From positions 204,001 through 268,000 of the forward strand of contig NZ_CP156082.1 of assembly GCF_039830145.1 (NCBI RefSeq): a stretch of DNA of 64,000 nt, read 5' to 3'. Origin of the DNA: Croceibacterium sp. TMG7-5b_MA50. GTDB lineage: Bacteria; Pseudomonadota; Alphaproteobacteria; Sphingomonadales; Sphingomonadaceae. A program made the translations under genes and the position numbers. The notes below the pieces were generated by a model. That model was not told the origin of the DNA and did no database searches. It saw only the letters and a program-made list of their open reading frames with translations. Each line of letters starts with the position of its first letter. Within the stretch, counting starts at the first letter, position 1. Positions 28,035 to 38,904 of this stretch are shown here, piece after piece.

Positions 28035-29233
28035 CCGCGCCTGGCGGGGAGAGCCCGATCCCGGGCATTGTCTCGCGCCACTTCGTGCTGGTCGCGGGCG
28101 GCACCGGCGGGCACCTGACGCCAGCCTATGCCCTGGCGCAGGAACTGGAGCGGCGCGGGCACCAGGTGGCGCTGATCACCGATGCGCGCGGGGCGGCAAT
28201 CCCGGGCAAGCCTGATTTCCTGCCCGCGCAGGTGATGGCGGCGGGTCGTTTCACGAAGAACCCGCTCGGCTGGGGCAAGGCGATGTCGGCCATGCTGGAA
28301 GGCCGGCGTATGGCGCGCGCTCTGTACAAGGAGATGCGGCCGACCGCCGTGGTGGGCTTCGGCGGCTATCCCGCGCTGCCCGCGCTGGTGGCGGCGAACC
28401 ATGACAAGATCCCGACGGTGATCCACGAACAGAACGCGGTGCTGGGCCGGGTGAACCGCCTGCTGGCGCGCGGGGTGGATGCGATCGCCATCGCCTATGA
28501 CAAGGTCGGCCGGCTGGATGCGAGCCATGCCGCGAAGGTCCATGTGGTCGGCAATCCGGTGCGCCCGGCCGTGCTGGCCCTGCGGGACGAACCCTATCCG
28601 CAGGTCATGCCCGGTGGCCCGGTGCGCCTGCTGGTGACCGGCGGCAGCCAGGGTGCGCGCGTGCTGTCGGACGTGGTGCCGCAGGGCCTCGCTCTGCTGC
28701 CGGCGGAGATGCGCGACCGGCTCCATGTGACGCAGCAGTGCCGGCCGGAGGATCTGGAACGGGTGCGCGCCTTCTATGCCGACAATGCCATCGCCGCGGA
28801 CCTTGCCAGTTTCTTCACCGACATGGATGCGCGGCTTGCCACCACGCACCTGTTCATTGGCCGTGCGGGCGCCAGCACGATCGCGGAACTGAGTGCGGCA
28901 GGCCGCCCGGCGATCCTGATCCCGCTGCCCATCGCGACGGACGATCACCAGGCCGCCAATGCGGCGGAATTGGCGGCAGCGGGCGGTGCGCGATCGATCC
29001 GCCAGCACATGTTCACGCCTGCCGAACTGGCGCGGCAGATGGCCGAACTGCTCGCCGATCCCGAAGGGCTGGCCGTCGCTGCTCACGCCGCGTGGAATTG
29101 CGGCCGCCCCGATGCGGCGCGTGACTTGGCTGATCTGGTGGAAGGGTTCGGCGGCACCCCGGTGCAGGACGTGATCCGTGTGGCGCCCGCCTCCGCCCCG
29201 CTGCTTGGCGGTGCGGCGGAGCCGGCGGCATGA
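28031..29233 (+). CDS. murG: Lipid II synthase MurG (GlcNAc transferase)
   Basis: 400 residues from GTG 28031, overlapping ftsW. GT-B fold with [78 protein letters not shown] and [13 protein letters not shown]. It adds GlcNAc to lipid I on the cytoplasmic face. Slightly longer than the E. coli enzyme (355) because of extensions at both ends. Confidence 0.96.
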   Translation: MTAPGGESPIPGIVSRHFVLVAGGTGGHLTPAYALAQELERRGHQVALITDARGAAIPGKPDFLPAQVMAAGRFTKNPLGWGKAMSAMLEGRRMARALYKEMRPTAVVGFGGYPALPALVAANHDKIPTVIHEQNAVLGRVNRLLARGVDAIAIAYDKVGRLDASHAAKVHVVGNPVRPAVLALRDEPYPQVMPGGPVRLLVTGGSQGARVLSDVVPQGLALLPAEMRDRLHVTQQCRPEDLERVRAFYADNAIAADLASFFTDMDARLATTHLFIGRAGASTIAELSAAGRPAILIPLPIATDDHQAANAAELAAAGGARSIRQHMFTPAELARQMAELLADPEGLAVAAHAAWNCGRPDAARDLADLVEGFGGTPVQDVIRVAPASAPLLGGAAEPAA

Positions 29234-30657
29234 AGGGTGTCGCCACCGATATCGGCACGATCCACTTTGTCGGCATCGGCGGGATCGGCATGTCCGGCAT
29301 CGCGGAGGTGATGCACAATCTGGGCTACGCCGTGCACGGCAGCGACCAGGCGGAGGGCGCCAGCGTGGAGCGGCTGCGCGCGCGCGGTATCCCCGTCACC
29401 ATCGGCCATGCCGCCGGCAACGTCGCCGATGTCGCCGTGGTGGTCGTTTCCACCGCGGTGAAGCGCGACAATCCGGAAGTCGCCGCCGCGCTCACCGCCC
29501 GTATTCCCGTGGTTCGCCGGGCGGAGATGCTGGCCGAACTAATGCGGTTGAAGAGCACGGTCGCGGTCGCCGGCACCCATGGCAAGACCACGACCACCAG
29601 CATGGTCGCCGCGCTGCTGGATGCGGGCGGTGTGGACCCGACCGTCATCAATGGCGGCATCATCGAACAATACGGCTCCAACGCGCGGCTCGGCGGCAGC
29701 GAGTGGATGGTGGTGGAGGCGGACGAGAGCGACGGTTCCTTCTTGCGCCTGGACGGCACGATCGCGGTTGTCACCAATATCGATCCCGAGCACCTCGACC
29801 ATTACGGCAGCTTCGATGCCGTGCGCGAGGCGTTCGTGCAGTTCATCGAGAACGTGCCGTTCTATGGCGCGGCGGTGCTGTGCCTCGACCATCCGGAAGT
29901 GCAGCAAGTGATCGCCCGCGTGCGCGACCGGCGCATTGTCACTTACGGCTTCGCCGCGCAGGCGGACTGGCGGGCGGACAACGTCCGGCCCGGCAATGGC
30001 GGCAACACCTTTGATGCGGTGCATGTCGGGCGTGACGGATCGCGGCGCATGATCGCCGATGTCCACCTGCCGATGCCCGGCCGGCACAATGTGCAGAACG
30101 CGCTGGCCGCCATCGCGGTTGCGGCCGAACTCGGCTGCGCGGACGAGACGATCCGTACCGGGTTCGCGCGCTTTGGCGGGGTGCGCCGCCGCTTCACCCG
30201 CGTGGGCGAAGTGAACGGCGCGACCATCATCGACGATTACGGCCACCACCCGGTGGAAATCCGCGCCGTGCTCGCTGCGGCGCGGGAGGCTGCGGAAGGC
30301 CGGGTGATCGCCGTCGTGCAACCGCATCGCTACACCCGTCTGCGCGACCTGCTGCCGGAATTTCAGGGCGCCTTCGCCGATGCCGACATGGTCTTCGCCG
30401 CGCCGGTCTATCCTGCGGGCGAGGCGCCGATCGCCGGCGTGGACTCCGCTGCCCTGGTGGAAGGGCTGCAGGCGCGCGGGCACCGGCAGGCCGGGCTGAT
30501 CGCCGACGCCGATGCCCTGGCACGGGCGCTGGCGCCGGTTGTGCGGCCGGGCGATCTGGTCGTGTGCCTGGGCGCGGGCGACATCACCCGCTGGGCCGCC
30601 GGGCTTGCCCCAGCCATCGCGGCGCTGGCGCCGGTCACGGCGGATCCTGCCGCATGA
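29230..30657 (+). CDS. murC: UDP-N-acetylmuramate:L-alanine ligase MurC
   Basis: 475 residues. N-terminal [18 protein letters not shown]-loop [37 protein letters not shown] and [13 protein letters not shown]. It adds the first amino acid of the stem peptide. Starts by ATGA overlap with murG and its stop overlaps murB. Length is normal. Confidence 0.97.
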   Translation: MKGVATDIGTIHFVGIGGIGMSGIAEVMHNLGYAVHGSDQAEGASVERLRARGIPVTIGHAAGNVADVAVVVVSTAVKRDNPEVAAALTARIPVVRRAEMLAELMRLKSTVAVAGTHGKTTTTSMVAALLDAGGVDPTVINGGIIEQYGSNARLGGSEWMVVEADESDGSFLRLDGTIAVVTNIDPEHLDHYGSFDAVREAFVQFIENVPFYGAAVLCLDHPEVQQVIARVRDRRIVTYGFAAQADWRADNVRPGNGGNTFDAVHVGRDGSRRMIADVHLPMPGRHNVQNALAAIAVAAELGCADETIRTGFARFGGVRRRFTRVGEVNGATIIDDYGHHPVEIRAVLAAAREAAEGRVIAVVQPHRYTRLRDLLPEFQGAFADADMVFAAPVYPAGEAPIAGVDSAALVEGLQARGHRQAGLIADADALARALAPVVRPGDLVVCLGAGDITRWAAGLAPAIAALAPVTADPAA

Positions 30658-31544
30658 TCGACTACGCCTCCAACATCCGCGGGCGGCTCACGCCCAACGT
30701 GCCGCTCGACAGGCTGACCTGGTTCAAGACGGGCGGCGCGGCCGACTGGCTGTTCGAACCGGCGGACCAGGACGATCTGGTCGCCTTCCTGGAACAGCTC
30801 GATCCTGCCGTGCCGGTGATGGCGCTGGGGCTCGGCTCCAACCTGATCGTGCGCGACGGCGGCGTGCCGGGCGTGGTGATCCGGCTGGGCAAGGCGTTCG
30901 CCACGGTAGAGGTCCGGCGCGACTGCGTGGTCGAATGCGGCGGCGGGGCCAGCGGCATCCTGGTCGCCTCCACCGCGCGCGATGCGGGGATCGGCGGGCT
31001 GGAATTCCTGCGCGGCATTCCCGGCACGGTCGGCGGCTTCGTGCGGATGAACGGCGGCGCCTATGGCCGCGAGGTGGCCGACATCCTGGTCGATGCGGAC
31101 GTGGTGATGCCGGATGGCACCGCAATCACCGTCCCCGCCGGCGATCTCGGCTTCTCTTACCGCCATTCGCGCCTGCCGGACGGCGCCATCGTGACCGCCG
31201 CGCGCCTGCGCGGGGAGCCGGACGATCCCGCCAGCATCGGTGCCGAGATGGACCGCATCGCCAACGAGCGTGAGCAGTCGCAGCCGCTGCGCAGCAAGAC
31301 AGGCGGCTCCACCTTCAAGAACCCTGCCGGGCAGAAGGCATGGCAATTGGTAGATGCGGCAGGCTGCCGGGGCCTTGCTGTGGGTGGGGCACAGGTGAGC
31401 GAGAAGCACACCAATTTTCTCATCAACACGGGCACGGCGACCTCCGCCGATATCGAGCAATTGGGCGAGGAAGTCCGCCGGCGTGTGGCGGAACAGACGG
31501 GCGTGACATTGGAATGGGAAATCAGGCGAGTGGGCCGGCCATGA
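30654..31544 (+). CDS. murB: UDP-N-acetylenolpyruvylglucosamine reductase MurB
   Basis: 296 residues from ATG 30654. FAD-binding [44 protein letters not shown], and [11 protein letters not shown], which holds the proton-donating Ser expected for type II MurB. It reduces enolpyruvyl-UDP-GlcNAc to UDP-MurNAc. Overlaps murC and ddl by ATGA. The longer in-frame start at 30564 lies inside murC. Confidence 0.96.
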   Translation: MIDYASNIRGRLTPNVPLDRLTWFKTGGAADWLFEPADQDDLVAFLEQLDPAVPVMALGLGSNLIVRDGGVPGVVIRLGKAFATVEVRRDCVVECGGGASGILVASTARDAGIGGLEFLRGIPGTVGGFVRMNGGAYGREVADILVDADVVMPDGTAITVPAGDLGFSYRHSRLPDGAIVTAARLRGEPDDPASIGAEMDRIANEREQSQPLRSKTGGSTFKNPAGQKAWQLVDAAGCRGLAVGGAQVSEKHTNFLINTGTATSADIEQLGEEVRRRVAEQTGVTLEWEIRRVGRP

Positions 31545-32521
31545 ATTTCGATAGTGGCCTGCCGCCGCTGCATATCGTCGTCCTGATGGGCGGGTGGGCG
31601 AACGAGCGCCCCGTCTCGCTCACCAGCGGTGCCGGCGTCGCCGATGCGCTGGAGGCGCGGGGACACCGCGTGACCCGCATCGACATGGACCGCGACGTCG
31701 CCGCCCGCATCGCCGCCGCTGCGCCCGACGTGGTGTTCAACGCGCTGCACGGCGTGCCGGGCGAAGACGGCACGGTGCAAGGCATGCTGGACCTGATGGG
31801 CGTGCCCTATACCCATTCCGGCCTCGCAACCTCCGTCATCGCGATCGACAAGGAACTGACCAAGCATGCGCTGGTCCCGCACGGCGTGCCCATGCCGGGC
31901 GGCCGCATCGTGGACAGCGCCAGCTTGTACGAAGGCGACCCGCTGGCGCGCCCTTACGTCCTGAAGCCGGTCAACGAAGGCTCCAGCGTTGGTGTCGCTA
32001 TCGTCACGGACGAGAGCAATTACGGCAACCCGATTCGCCGCGACGCGACCGGCCCGTGGCAAGAATTCGGCCGCCTGCTGGCCGAACCGTATATCCGCGG
32101 ACGGGAACTGACGACGGCAGTGATGGCCGGGCCGGATGGCCCCCGCGCGCTGATGGTGACCGAGCTGGTGCCTGAGAGCGGCTTCTACGATTTCGACGCC
32201 AAGTACACGGACGGGCTGACGAAGCATGTCTGCCCGGCCGAGATCCCGGCGGAGATCGAGCGGCTGTGCCTGCATTATGCGTTGCAGGCGCACCTGCTGC
32301 TCGGCTGTCGCGGGACCAGCCGTTCCGATTTCCGCTGGGATGACGAGCAGGGGGAGGCAGGGCTGTTCCTGCTGGAGACCAATACGCAGCCGGGCATGAC
32401 CCCGCTCAGCCTGGTGCCCGAACAGGCGCGGGCGTGCGGCATCTCCTATGGCGAACTGGTCGAGTTGATCGTGGCCGATGCGCTGCGCACCGCCGGGCGC
32501 CTGCCCGAAGGGGCACGCTGA
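31541..32521 (+). CDS. ddl: D-alanine:D-alanine ligase
   Basis: 326 residues from ATG 31541. ATP-grasp ligase: LMGGWANERPVSLTSG, FNALHGVPGEDGTVQG, YVLKPVNEGSSVGV, FDAKYTDGLTKHV and LLETNTQPGMTPLSL. It makes the D-Ala-D-Ala used by MurF. The stop shares bases with the ftsQ start (TGATG). Length fits the DdlB class found in dcw clusters. Confidence 0.96.
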   Translation: MNFDSGLPPLHIVVLMGGWANERPVSLTSGAGVADALEARGHRVTRIDMDRDVAARIAAAAPDVVFNALHGVPGEDGTVQGMLDLMGVPYTHSGLATSVIAIDKELTKHALVPHGVPMPGGRIVDSASLYEGDPLARPYVLKPVNEGSSVGVAIVTDESNYGNPIRRDATGPWQEFGRLLAEPYIRGRELTTAVMAGPDGPRALMVTELVPESGFYDFDAKYTDGLTKHVCPAEIPAEIERLCLHYALQAHLLLGCRGTSRSDFRWDDEQGEAGLFLLETNTQPGMTPLSLVPEQARACGISYGELVELIVADALRTAGRLPEGAR

Positions 32522-33447
32522 TGGCGCAGACGCTCCGCCGCACGGGGCAGCGCAATGTGCGCCGGCAGGCGCGCGGCGCGCAGGCGGCGCAGAAGGCGCG
32601 CGCGGCGAAGGCGCAGACCGGCGGCCTGCTGGACGCCGCCGCCCGCCTGCTGCCGTTTACGGAAGAGCAGCTGCATCGCTTCTTCCTGGGTCTGATCTTC
32701 CTGGCCGTCGCGGCGATCGCCTGGCTGGTGGCGAGCCTGGCCGGCATTCCGCAGATGGTGGGCCAGCAGGCGGCGGTCGCGGTCGGCGATGCCGGTTATG
32801 AGGTGCGCCGGGTGGAGGTGCGCGGCGTCAACCGCATGAACGAGGTCGCGGTGTACGAGCGCGTGCTGGGCGTGCGCGACCGTTCCATGCCGCTCGTCAG
32901 CCTCTCCGAACTGCGCGCATCGCTGCTGCAATTGCCGTGGGTGGCGGATGCCCGCGTGTCCCGCCAGCTGCCCGACACGATCGTGGTCGACATCGTGGAG
33001 CGGACACCCCGCGCGGTGCTGGATGACGACGGCGCGCTGGCGCTGGTCGATGGCGGCGGGCACGTGCTGGAACGGGTCAGTGCAGGCGAGGCGCGTGGCC
33101 GGCTGCATATCGCGGGCGAGGGTGTGCGGGACGAGGTCGAGGCGCTGGACGAACTGCTCGGCGCGGCGCCGGCATTGCAGCCGCGCGTGGTGCGCGCCGA
33201 ATGGGTCGGCAATCGCCGCTGGGACCTGACCTTCTCCACCGGGCAGGTGCTGGCGCTGCCGCAGGGCGTTGAGCGCGCCCGCGCCGCGTTGCTCGGCTTC
33301 GCGCGGCTGGACGGGGTCAACCGGTTGCTCGGCGGCACGGTGGCGCGGTTCGACATGCGCAATCCCGACCGAATGTATCTGCGCGTGCCCGACCGGGCCA
33401 AGGATGCCGCGCTGGCCAAGGCCGCACTCGCCAAGGCGGGGAACTGA
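32521..33447 (+). CDS. ftsQ: Cell division protein FtsQ
   Basis: 308 residues from ATG 32521. A very basic, Gln/Arg/Ala-rich cytoplasmic tail of about 55 residues precedes one membrane helix (residues 58-75). A POTRA domain follows (VRRVEVRGVNRMNEVAVYER) and then the FtsQ domain (LPWVADARVSRQLPDTIVVD). It scaffolds FtsB and FtsL in the divisome. Position between ddl and ftsA is canonical. Confidence 0.93.
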   Translation: MAQTLRRTGQRNVRRQARGAQAAQKARAAKAQTGGLLDAAARLLPFTEEQLHRFFLGLIFLAVAAIAWLVASLAGIPQMVGQQAAVAVGDAGYEVRRVEVRGVNRMNEVAVYERVLGVRDRSMPLVSLSELRASLLQLPWVADARVSRQLPDTIVVDIVERTPRAVLDDDGALALVDGGGHVLERVSAGEARGRLHIAGEGVRDEVEALDELLGAAPALQPRVVRAEWVGNRRWDLTFSTGQVLALPQGVERARAALLGFARLDGVNRLLGGTVARFDMRNPDRMYLRVPDRAKDAALAKAALAKAGN

Positions 33448-33451
33448 GCCG

Positions 33452-34744
33452 GTGGCGGATGCTCGCATCACGCGCGTGATCGGCGCGGTCAATCTCGGCT
33501 CCTTCCGCATCTCCGCGATGATCGCCGGACTGCAGGAGGACGGCACCACCATCGTCCTCGGCAGCGGACACCGCGCCAGCCAGGGGATCAAGCGCGGCTT
33601 CGTCACCGACATGGCGGCCGCGACCTACGCGGTGCGCGACGCGGTGGAGCGGGCGGAGAAGCTCGCCGGCACGGCCGTCCAGTCAGTCGCCATGGCCGGT
33701 TCGGGCGCGGGCCTCGTCAGCCGGGTCGATCCGGTGGAGATCGAGGTCGGTGGCCGCCGGGTGGAGGAGGACGACCTCGAACAATTGCTGCTCTGCGCCC
33801 GCGATGCGCTGGAGCCGGATGGCCGGATGGTGCTGCACGCGCAGCCCGGCTGCTATTTCCTGGATGGGGCGGATGGCGTCGCCAATCCGGTTGGTCTTCA
33901 TGCCGATCGGCTCGGCGTCGGTATCCATCAGGTGCTGGCGGAAGGCGCCCCGATGCGCAATCTGCGCGAGGCGGTGCAGAGCGCGCATCTGGAGGTGTCG
34001 CAACTCGTCGCCAGTCCGCTGGCAGCCGCGCTCGCCTGCCTGTCGGCGGAGGAGCGCGACCTCGGCATCGCGCTGGTCGAATTCGGCGCGCAGGTCACCA
34101 CGATCTCGCTCCATGCCGCGGGCGCGCTGGTCGACATGGTGGTGCTGCCCACCGGATCCGCGGACATCACCGATGCGGTCGCCGGCGCGTTCGGCATCCG
34201 CCGCCACCAGGCGGAGCGGCTGAAGTGCTTCAACGGCTCGGCCATCGCCAGCCCGGCCGACCATCGGGAGATGATCCCGGTTGCAGGACCCGGGGAGGAA
34301 GGCAGCGTCCCGCAGGCGCGTGGGGCGGACGATCGCAACCGGATCAGCCGCGCCGATCTCGTCAGCACCATCGTCGTGGAGCTGGAGCGGCTGGCGGGCG
34401 ACATCGCCCGGGCGCTGGAGGCGATGGGCTTCGCCGGGGCGGGCGGGCGTCAGGCGCGCGGTCAGGTGGTGCTGACCGGCGGCGGCGCGGAGCTGACCGG
34501 CCTTGCCGATTACATGCAGGCCGCGCTTGGCCGCCCGGTGCGGATCGGCAAGCCGCCCGCGCTGAAGGGCTTGCCGGAGGCGCATGCCACCCCCGGCTTC
34601 GCCACGCTGGCCGGTCTGGTGCTGCAGGTGCTGGAGGATCCCGCGGATATCCGGGCGCTCTCGCATCGGACCGGTCCGTCGTACCGGGCCGGTGGTCTGG
34701 GCAGCGCGATGCGGTTGTGGCGGGCGATGAAGGAATATTTCTGA
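33452..34744 (+). CDS. ftsA: Cell division protein FtsA
   Basis: 430 residues from GTG 33452, four bases after ftsQ; the in-frame start at 33269 would lie inside ftsQ. Actin-like ATPase fold: VIGAVNLGSFRISAMIAG (phosphate 1 loop), IKRGFVTDMAAATYAVRDAV, VEFGAQVTTISLHAAGALV and VVLTGGGAELTGLADYMQ. The C-terminal amphipathic helix SAMRLWRAMKEYF would tether FtsZ filaments to the membrane. Confidence 0.95.
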   Translation: MADARITRVIGAVNLGSFRISAMIAGLQEDGTTIVLGSGHRASQGIKRGFVTDMAAATYAVRDAVERAEKLAGTAVQSVAMAGSGAGLVSRVDPVEIEVGGRRVEEDDLEQLLLCARDALEPDGRMVLHAQPGCYFLDGADGVANPVGLHADRLGVGIHQVLAEGAPMRNLREAVQSAHLEVSQLVASPLAAALACLSAEERDLGIALVEFGAQVTTISLHAAGALVDMVVLPTGSADITDAVAGAFGIRRHQAERLKCFNGSAIASPADHREMIPVAGPGEEGSVPQARGADDRNRISRADLVSTIVVELERLAGDIARALEAMGFAGAGGRQARGQVVLTGGGAELTGLADYMQAALGRPVRIGKPPALKGLPEAHATPGFATLAGLVLQVLEDPADIRALSHRTGPSYRAGGLGSAMRLWRAMKEYF

Positions 34745-34880
34745 TGCCCAGCCGTGCACTGCGTGCGACCGGCAAGGGGGCTGTGGATAGTTCTATCCTG
34801 TTTTTTGCCTGTTATCCGTCGACTATGGCACTAAGGCGGGCAGAGTTCCCCATAAAACCGCTCCGCAGGAGAGCATCGCA

Positions 34881-36431
34881 ATGAGCATCAATATCGGCCC
34901 GCCTTCCGTCGAAGAACTGCGCCCGCGCATCACCGTGATCGGCGTGGGCGGGGCAGGTGGCAATGCCATCGCCAACATGATCGAGGCCGAGATCGAGGGC
35001 GTCGACTTCATCGTCGCCAACACCGATGCGCAGGCGTTGAACAATTCACTGGCCGAACACCGCATCCAGCTCGGGCCCGAATGCACCCGCGGCCTCGGCG
35101 CAGGCAGCCGGCCAGAGGTCGGCCGTGCCGCCGCGGAAGAGACTGTGCAGGAGATCGAGCGGGCGCTGGAAGGCGTCAACATGGTCTTCATCGCCGCCGG
35201 CATGGGCGGCGGCACCGGCACCGGCGCCGCGCCCGTCATCGCGGAGATCGCGCGCGACAAGGGCATCCTGACCGTCGGCGTCGTGACCAAGCCTTTCCTG
35301 TTCGAAGGCACCCGCCGGATGCGTTCGGCGGAAGCCGGGATCGAGGAACTGCAGAAGTCGGTCGACACCCTGATCGTCATCCCCAACCAGAACCTGTTCC
35401 TGATCGCCAAGGCGGAAACCACCTTCAAGGAGGCGTTCCTGCTGGGTGACGAGGTGCTGCAGCAGGGCGTGCGCTCCATTACCGACCTGATGGTGATGCC
35501 GGGCCTCATCAATCTCGACTTTGCCGACGTCCGCTCCGTCATGGGCGAGATGGGCAAGGCGATGATGGGCACGGGCGAGGGCGAGGGCCCGAACCGCGCG
35601 CTCGAGGCGGCGGAGAAGGCGATCGCCAACCCGCTGCTCGACGGTGTGTCGATGCAGGGCGCCAAGGGCGTCATCATCTCCATCATCGGCGGCGAGGACA
35701 TGAAGCTGCTGGAGATCGACGAGGCCGCGAACCACATCCGCGAGCTGGTCGATCCGGAGGCGAACATCATCTGGGGTTCGGCCTTCAACCCGGACCTGCA
35801 AGGCAAGATCCGCGTCAGCGTGGTCGCCACCGGCATCGAATCGGCGGCCGAGGCTGCCCAGGCCGCTGCTGCTCCTGCGCGCTCCGCCGCCACCTCGACC
35901 GCCGGCTGGAACGCCGGGCGCGGTCTGCGCCGGCCGGCCGCTGCGCCGGGTTCGCCCGCACCGGCGGCGCAGCCCGCATCCGCGTCGGTCGCCGCTGTGG
36001 CGGAACCGGCACCCGCACCGGCTCCGGCCCCTGCATCGGCTCCCGTCACGGCGGAAGCGGTCTCCGATGGCGCACTCGACCCGCGTGACGAGCCGCTCGA
36101 CTTGTCGCTCGATGCGGTGGAAGACGCCGAGACGCAGCAGCAGGACGAATTGCTGCTGGGCGATGCGGACCTTGCCCCGGCGCCGGAAAGCGCCGCCGCG
36201 CAGCGCCGCCGCATGGTGGCTAGCGGGCAGGGCGGTGAACTCGCCGGTTCTGCCACGGGCGGTTCGCTGTTCGAGCGGATGTCCGGCCTGAACCGTCCGG
36301 CGCGCACGCCGGAACCGGTCGCCGAACAGCCGGCGCCCGCACCGGCACCTGCCCCCGCACCTGCGCCGACGCCTGCCCCGACCGGGGGCCTGCGCATTCC
36401 GCGCTTCCTGGGACGGCAGAGCAATCAGTAA
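34881..36431 (+). CDS. ftsZ: Cell division GTPase FtsZ
   Basis: 516 residues. Tubulin-like core with [15 protein letters not shown], the G-box GGGTGTG at residues 109-115 and [15 protein letters not shown] long Pro/Ala/Glu-rich linker (about residues 330-500) follows, ending in the conserved C-terminal peptide [12 protein letters not shown] that binds FtsA. The 136-base gap after ftsA is the largest in the cluster and probably holds an extra ftsZ promoter; an AGGAG lies upstream of the ATG. No lpxC follows. Confidence 0.98.
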   Translation: MSINIGPPSVEELRPRITVIGVGGAGGNAIANMIEAEIEGVDFIVANTDAQALNNSLAEHRIQLGPECTRGLGAGSRPEVGRAAAEETVQEIERALEGVNMVFIAAGMGGGTGTGAAPVIAEIARDKGILTVGVVTKPFLFEGTRRMRSAEAGIEELQKSVDTLIVIPNQNLFLIAKAETTFKEAFLLGDEVLQQGVRSITDLMVMPGLINLDFADVRSVMGEMGKAMMGTGEGEGPNRALEAAEKAIANPLLDGVSMQGAKGVIISIIGGEDMKLLEIDEAANHIRELVDPEANIIWGSAFNPDLQGKIRVSVVATGIESAAEAAQAAAAPARSAATSTAGWNAGRGLRRPAAAPGSPAPAAQPASASVAAVAEPAPAPAPAPASAPVTAEAVSDGALDPRDEPLDLSLDAVEDAETQQQDELLLGDADLAPAPESAAAQRRRMVASGQGGELAGSATGGSLFERMSGLNRPARTPEPVAEQPAPAPAPAPAPAPTPAPTGGLRIPRFLGRQSNQ

Positions 36432-38214
36432 GCAGTCACCCTTCCACCGGCAGGCCCGCCCGCGCACTCTGGCGCTGGCGGGCCTGCTGCTTTGTACCCC
36501 GCTGCCCGGCGCCCCGGCGCTGGCGCAGGCGGTCGTGCAGCCGATCCCCGATCCCGCGGCGGACCGGTTGGCGGAGGCGCTGCGCGTACTCGGCCAGCAG
36601 CCTGAAGACTTGCCGGCCTTGCTGCAGGCGGGCGATGCCGCCCTGTACCTGGGCGATCTTGCCGCGGCGGAGCAGTTCTATGCCCGCGCCCGCGACGTGG
36701 CGCCGACCGACGGGCGGGTTGCCGCCGGCCTTGCCGTGCTGATGGTGCGGCAGGCCCGCGCGACGGAGGCATTGCCGCTGTTCGCCGTGGCGGAGCAGAC
36801 CGGGATCGACATGATCCCCTACGCGGCCGATCGGGGGCTCGCTTACGATCTTGTCGGGGACAATGCCGCTGCGCAGGCTGAATATGACCGCGCATTGGGA
36901 CTGGGTCCGGATGATGCGGTGACACTGCGGCTGGCGATCAGCCAGGCGATCGCCGGCAACCAGCCCGCGTTCGAGGCGACGCTGCTGCCGCTGCTGCAGC
37001 AGCAGGACCTCGACGCCTTCCGTATCCGCGCCTTCGCGCTGGCGATTGTGGGGCAGGAGGATGAGGCGGTGTCCATCGCGCGGACGATGCTGCCTGAGCG
37101 ACTGTCGAGCCGGCTGGCGCCGTACCTGCGCTACATGCCCCGGCTGACCCGCGCGCAGCAGGCGGCGGCCGCCAACCTCGGTCGCTTCCCGCAGGCGCAG
37201 CAGATCGGGTCGGACGATCCCGCCATCGCCGCCGCGCGTGCCGCCGTGCCCGTGGCAGTTGCCCCGCCGCCCCAAGCGGCACCGGCACCGGCGCCTGTGA
37301 CCGCAGCCGCGCCTCCGCCGCCAGCCAACCCCATGCCCGCGCCTCAGCCGACGGCGCCTGCCGACCCCCCGATCTTCGCCGCCGTCGGTGCGCGGCTGGT
37401 GCCGAGCGGCCGCCCGCTCGGCCCGGTGCAGCCTGAGCCACAGCCGGCGCCGCAACCCGTGGCCGAACCCGCTGCGACCGTCGCTGCCGCGCCCACGCCG
37501 GAGCCGGCCTATGCCGAGCCTGCCTACGCGGCGGTCGCGGCGAACGGCGAACTGCCCCCGGTCGGCGGAGTGGTTACGCAGCCGGTGCCCGAACCTGTCG
37601 CGCAGGTGGCAACGTTCGAACCGACACCGCAGCCCATCATCCAGGCGGTTGGCCAGCCCGCCGTGCAGCCCAGCCTCGCCCCGGCGGTCGGTCCGGTAAT
37701 CGTCGCCAGCCTTCCGGCGGAGCAGGCGCCCGCGCCACTGCCCGAACCTGCGCCGGCCCTCGCCACACCGGTGGTCCAGGCGGTGCCGGCATCGGTGAAC
37801 CTCGCCGACGCCTTTGCCGATTTCGCCGGCGGGACCGCCGCGCCCAGTCCGGTGGCCGCGGGTGGCGTGGACATCACCACCATCGCGCCACCGCGCGAAC
37901 GACCTGCTCCGCCGCCGCCGCCGCCCGCGCCGCTAGCCCCGCCGCCGGTGCCCAGCCGACACTGGGTGCAGGTCGCCACCGGGCGCGACACGGCGGCGCT
38001 CGCGTTCGACTGGCGCCGCATACGGCGTACGGCGGGCGAATTGCTGGCCAAGGCGGAACCGCACCTTGCCCCGTGGGAGGACCGCACCCGCCTGCTCGCC
38101 GGGCCATACTCCGCGGCCGAGGCGGAGGAACTGGTAACCGCGCTGAAGGAGGCCGGCGTCGACAGCTTCCGCTTCACCAGCGCGAAGGGTGAGGAGGTCC
38201 GCCCGCTTGACTAG
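36424..38214 (+). CDS. TPR and SPOR-domain periplasmic protein
   Basis: About 596 residues if begun at ATC 36424. The first canonical start, GTG 36535, would remove an evident signal peptide ([10 protein letters not shown]...PALAQA) encoded in frame from about 36436. No ATG, GTG or TTG lies upstream of that peptide. ATC at 36424 overlaps the ftsZ stop and is the best placed candidate. The mature protein has TPR-like helices ([20 protein letters not shown]), a long Pro/Ala/Val linker, and a C-terminal SPOR domain ([18 protein letters not shown]) that binds denuded septal glycan. Likely a divisome-associated wall protein. Confidence 0.75.
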   Translation: MSKQSPFHRQARPRTLALAGLLLCTPLPGAPALAQAVVQPIPDPAADRLAEALRVLGQQPEDLPALLQAGDAALYLGDLAAAEQFYARARDVAPTDGRVAAGLAVLMVRQARATEALPLFAVAEQTGIDMIPYAADRGLAYDLVGDNAAAQAEYDRALGLGPDDAVTLRLAISQAIAGNQPAFEATLLPLLQQQDLDAFRIRAFALAIVGQEDEAVSIARTMLPERLSSRLAPYLRYMPRLTRAQQAAAANLGRFPQAQQIGSDDPAIAAARAAVPVAVAPPPQAAPAPAPVTAAAPPPPANPMPAPQPTAPADPPIFAAVGARLVPSGRPLGPVQPEPQPAPQPVAEPAATVAAAPTPEPAYAEPAYAAVAANGELPPVGGVVTQPVPEPVAQVATFEPTPQPIIQAVGQPAVQPSLAPAVGPVIVASLPAEQAPAPLPEPAPALATPVVQAVPASVNLADAFADFAGGTAAPSPVAAGGVDITTIAPPRERPAPPPPPPAPLAPPPVPSRHWVQVATGRDTAALAFDWRRIRRTAGELLAKAEPHLAPWEDRTRLLAGPYSAAEAEELVTALKEAGVDSFRFTSAKGEEVRPLD

Positions 38215-38363
38215 CGCGGGTTGATAAGGGTGGTGCCCGCGCCCACTTCCCGCCCTTCGCACGCGCTGTTGTGCACAGCTTGCCAACAGCCGATAGGATT
38301 TATGCCCGGCCGCGATGCCGCCGCCATTTGCCCGCACCCGCCCCGGCGGGGCACAGCAGGGCC

Positions 38364-38903
38364 ATGAATGACGGAAATGATCGAGGCCGCATGAACACCG
38401 GGCAGGATGTGATGGACGAAGAGGCGGAGGACGACGCGGCGCCGGTGGAGATGCTGGCGCAATTGTTCGAGGCGCATGGCTGGCCGTGCCAGCAGGTGAG
38501 CGAGGACGAGATCAGCGGCGAAGTGCAGGGCAGTTGGACCAGCTACCAGCTGCGCTGTGTCTGGCGCGCGGAAGACCAGGTATTGCAGATCCTCTGCCTG
38601 CCGGAGATCCGGGTGCCTGATGCCAAGCGCCGCGCGGCGCAGGAATTGCTCGCCCTGATCAACGAACAGGTCTGGCTCGGCCACTTTGAGATGTGGTCGA
38701 ACGGCGGTGTGCTGCTTTACCGCCACGGGCTGATGCTGGGATCGGAAGGCATGCTGAGCCTCACCATGGCGAGCCAGGCGATCGAGAGCGCCGTCGCCGA
38801 ATGCGACCGGTTCTATCCCGCGTTCCAGTTCGTGCTGTGGGGTGACAAGCGCCCGCGCGACGCGCTGGAGGCGGCGCTGGTCGATGCGGTGGGGGAGGCC
38901 TGA
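38364..38903 (+). CDS. YbjN domain-containing protein
   Basis: 179 residues from ATG 38364; 38391 is also possible. YbjN/type III chaperone-like fold: LFEAHGWPCQQV, YQLRCVWRAEDQVLQILCL, LLALINEQVWLGHFEMW and CDRFYPAFQFVLWG. E. coli YbjN affects motility and stress responses, but its mechanism is unclear. It ends one base before the proC start, so the two are probably co-transcribed. Confidence 0.85.
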   Translation: MNDGNDRGRMNTGQDVMDEEAEDDAAPVEMLAQLFEAHGWPCQQVSEDEISGEVQGSWTSYQLRCVWRAEDQVLQILCLPEIRVPDAKRRAAQELLALINEQVWLGHFEMWSNGGVLLYRHGLMLGSEGMLSLTMASQAIESAVAECDRFYPAFQFVLWGDKRPRDALEAALVDAVGEA

Positions 38904-38904
38904 G

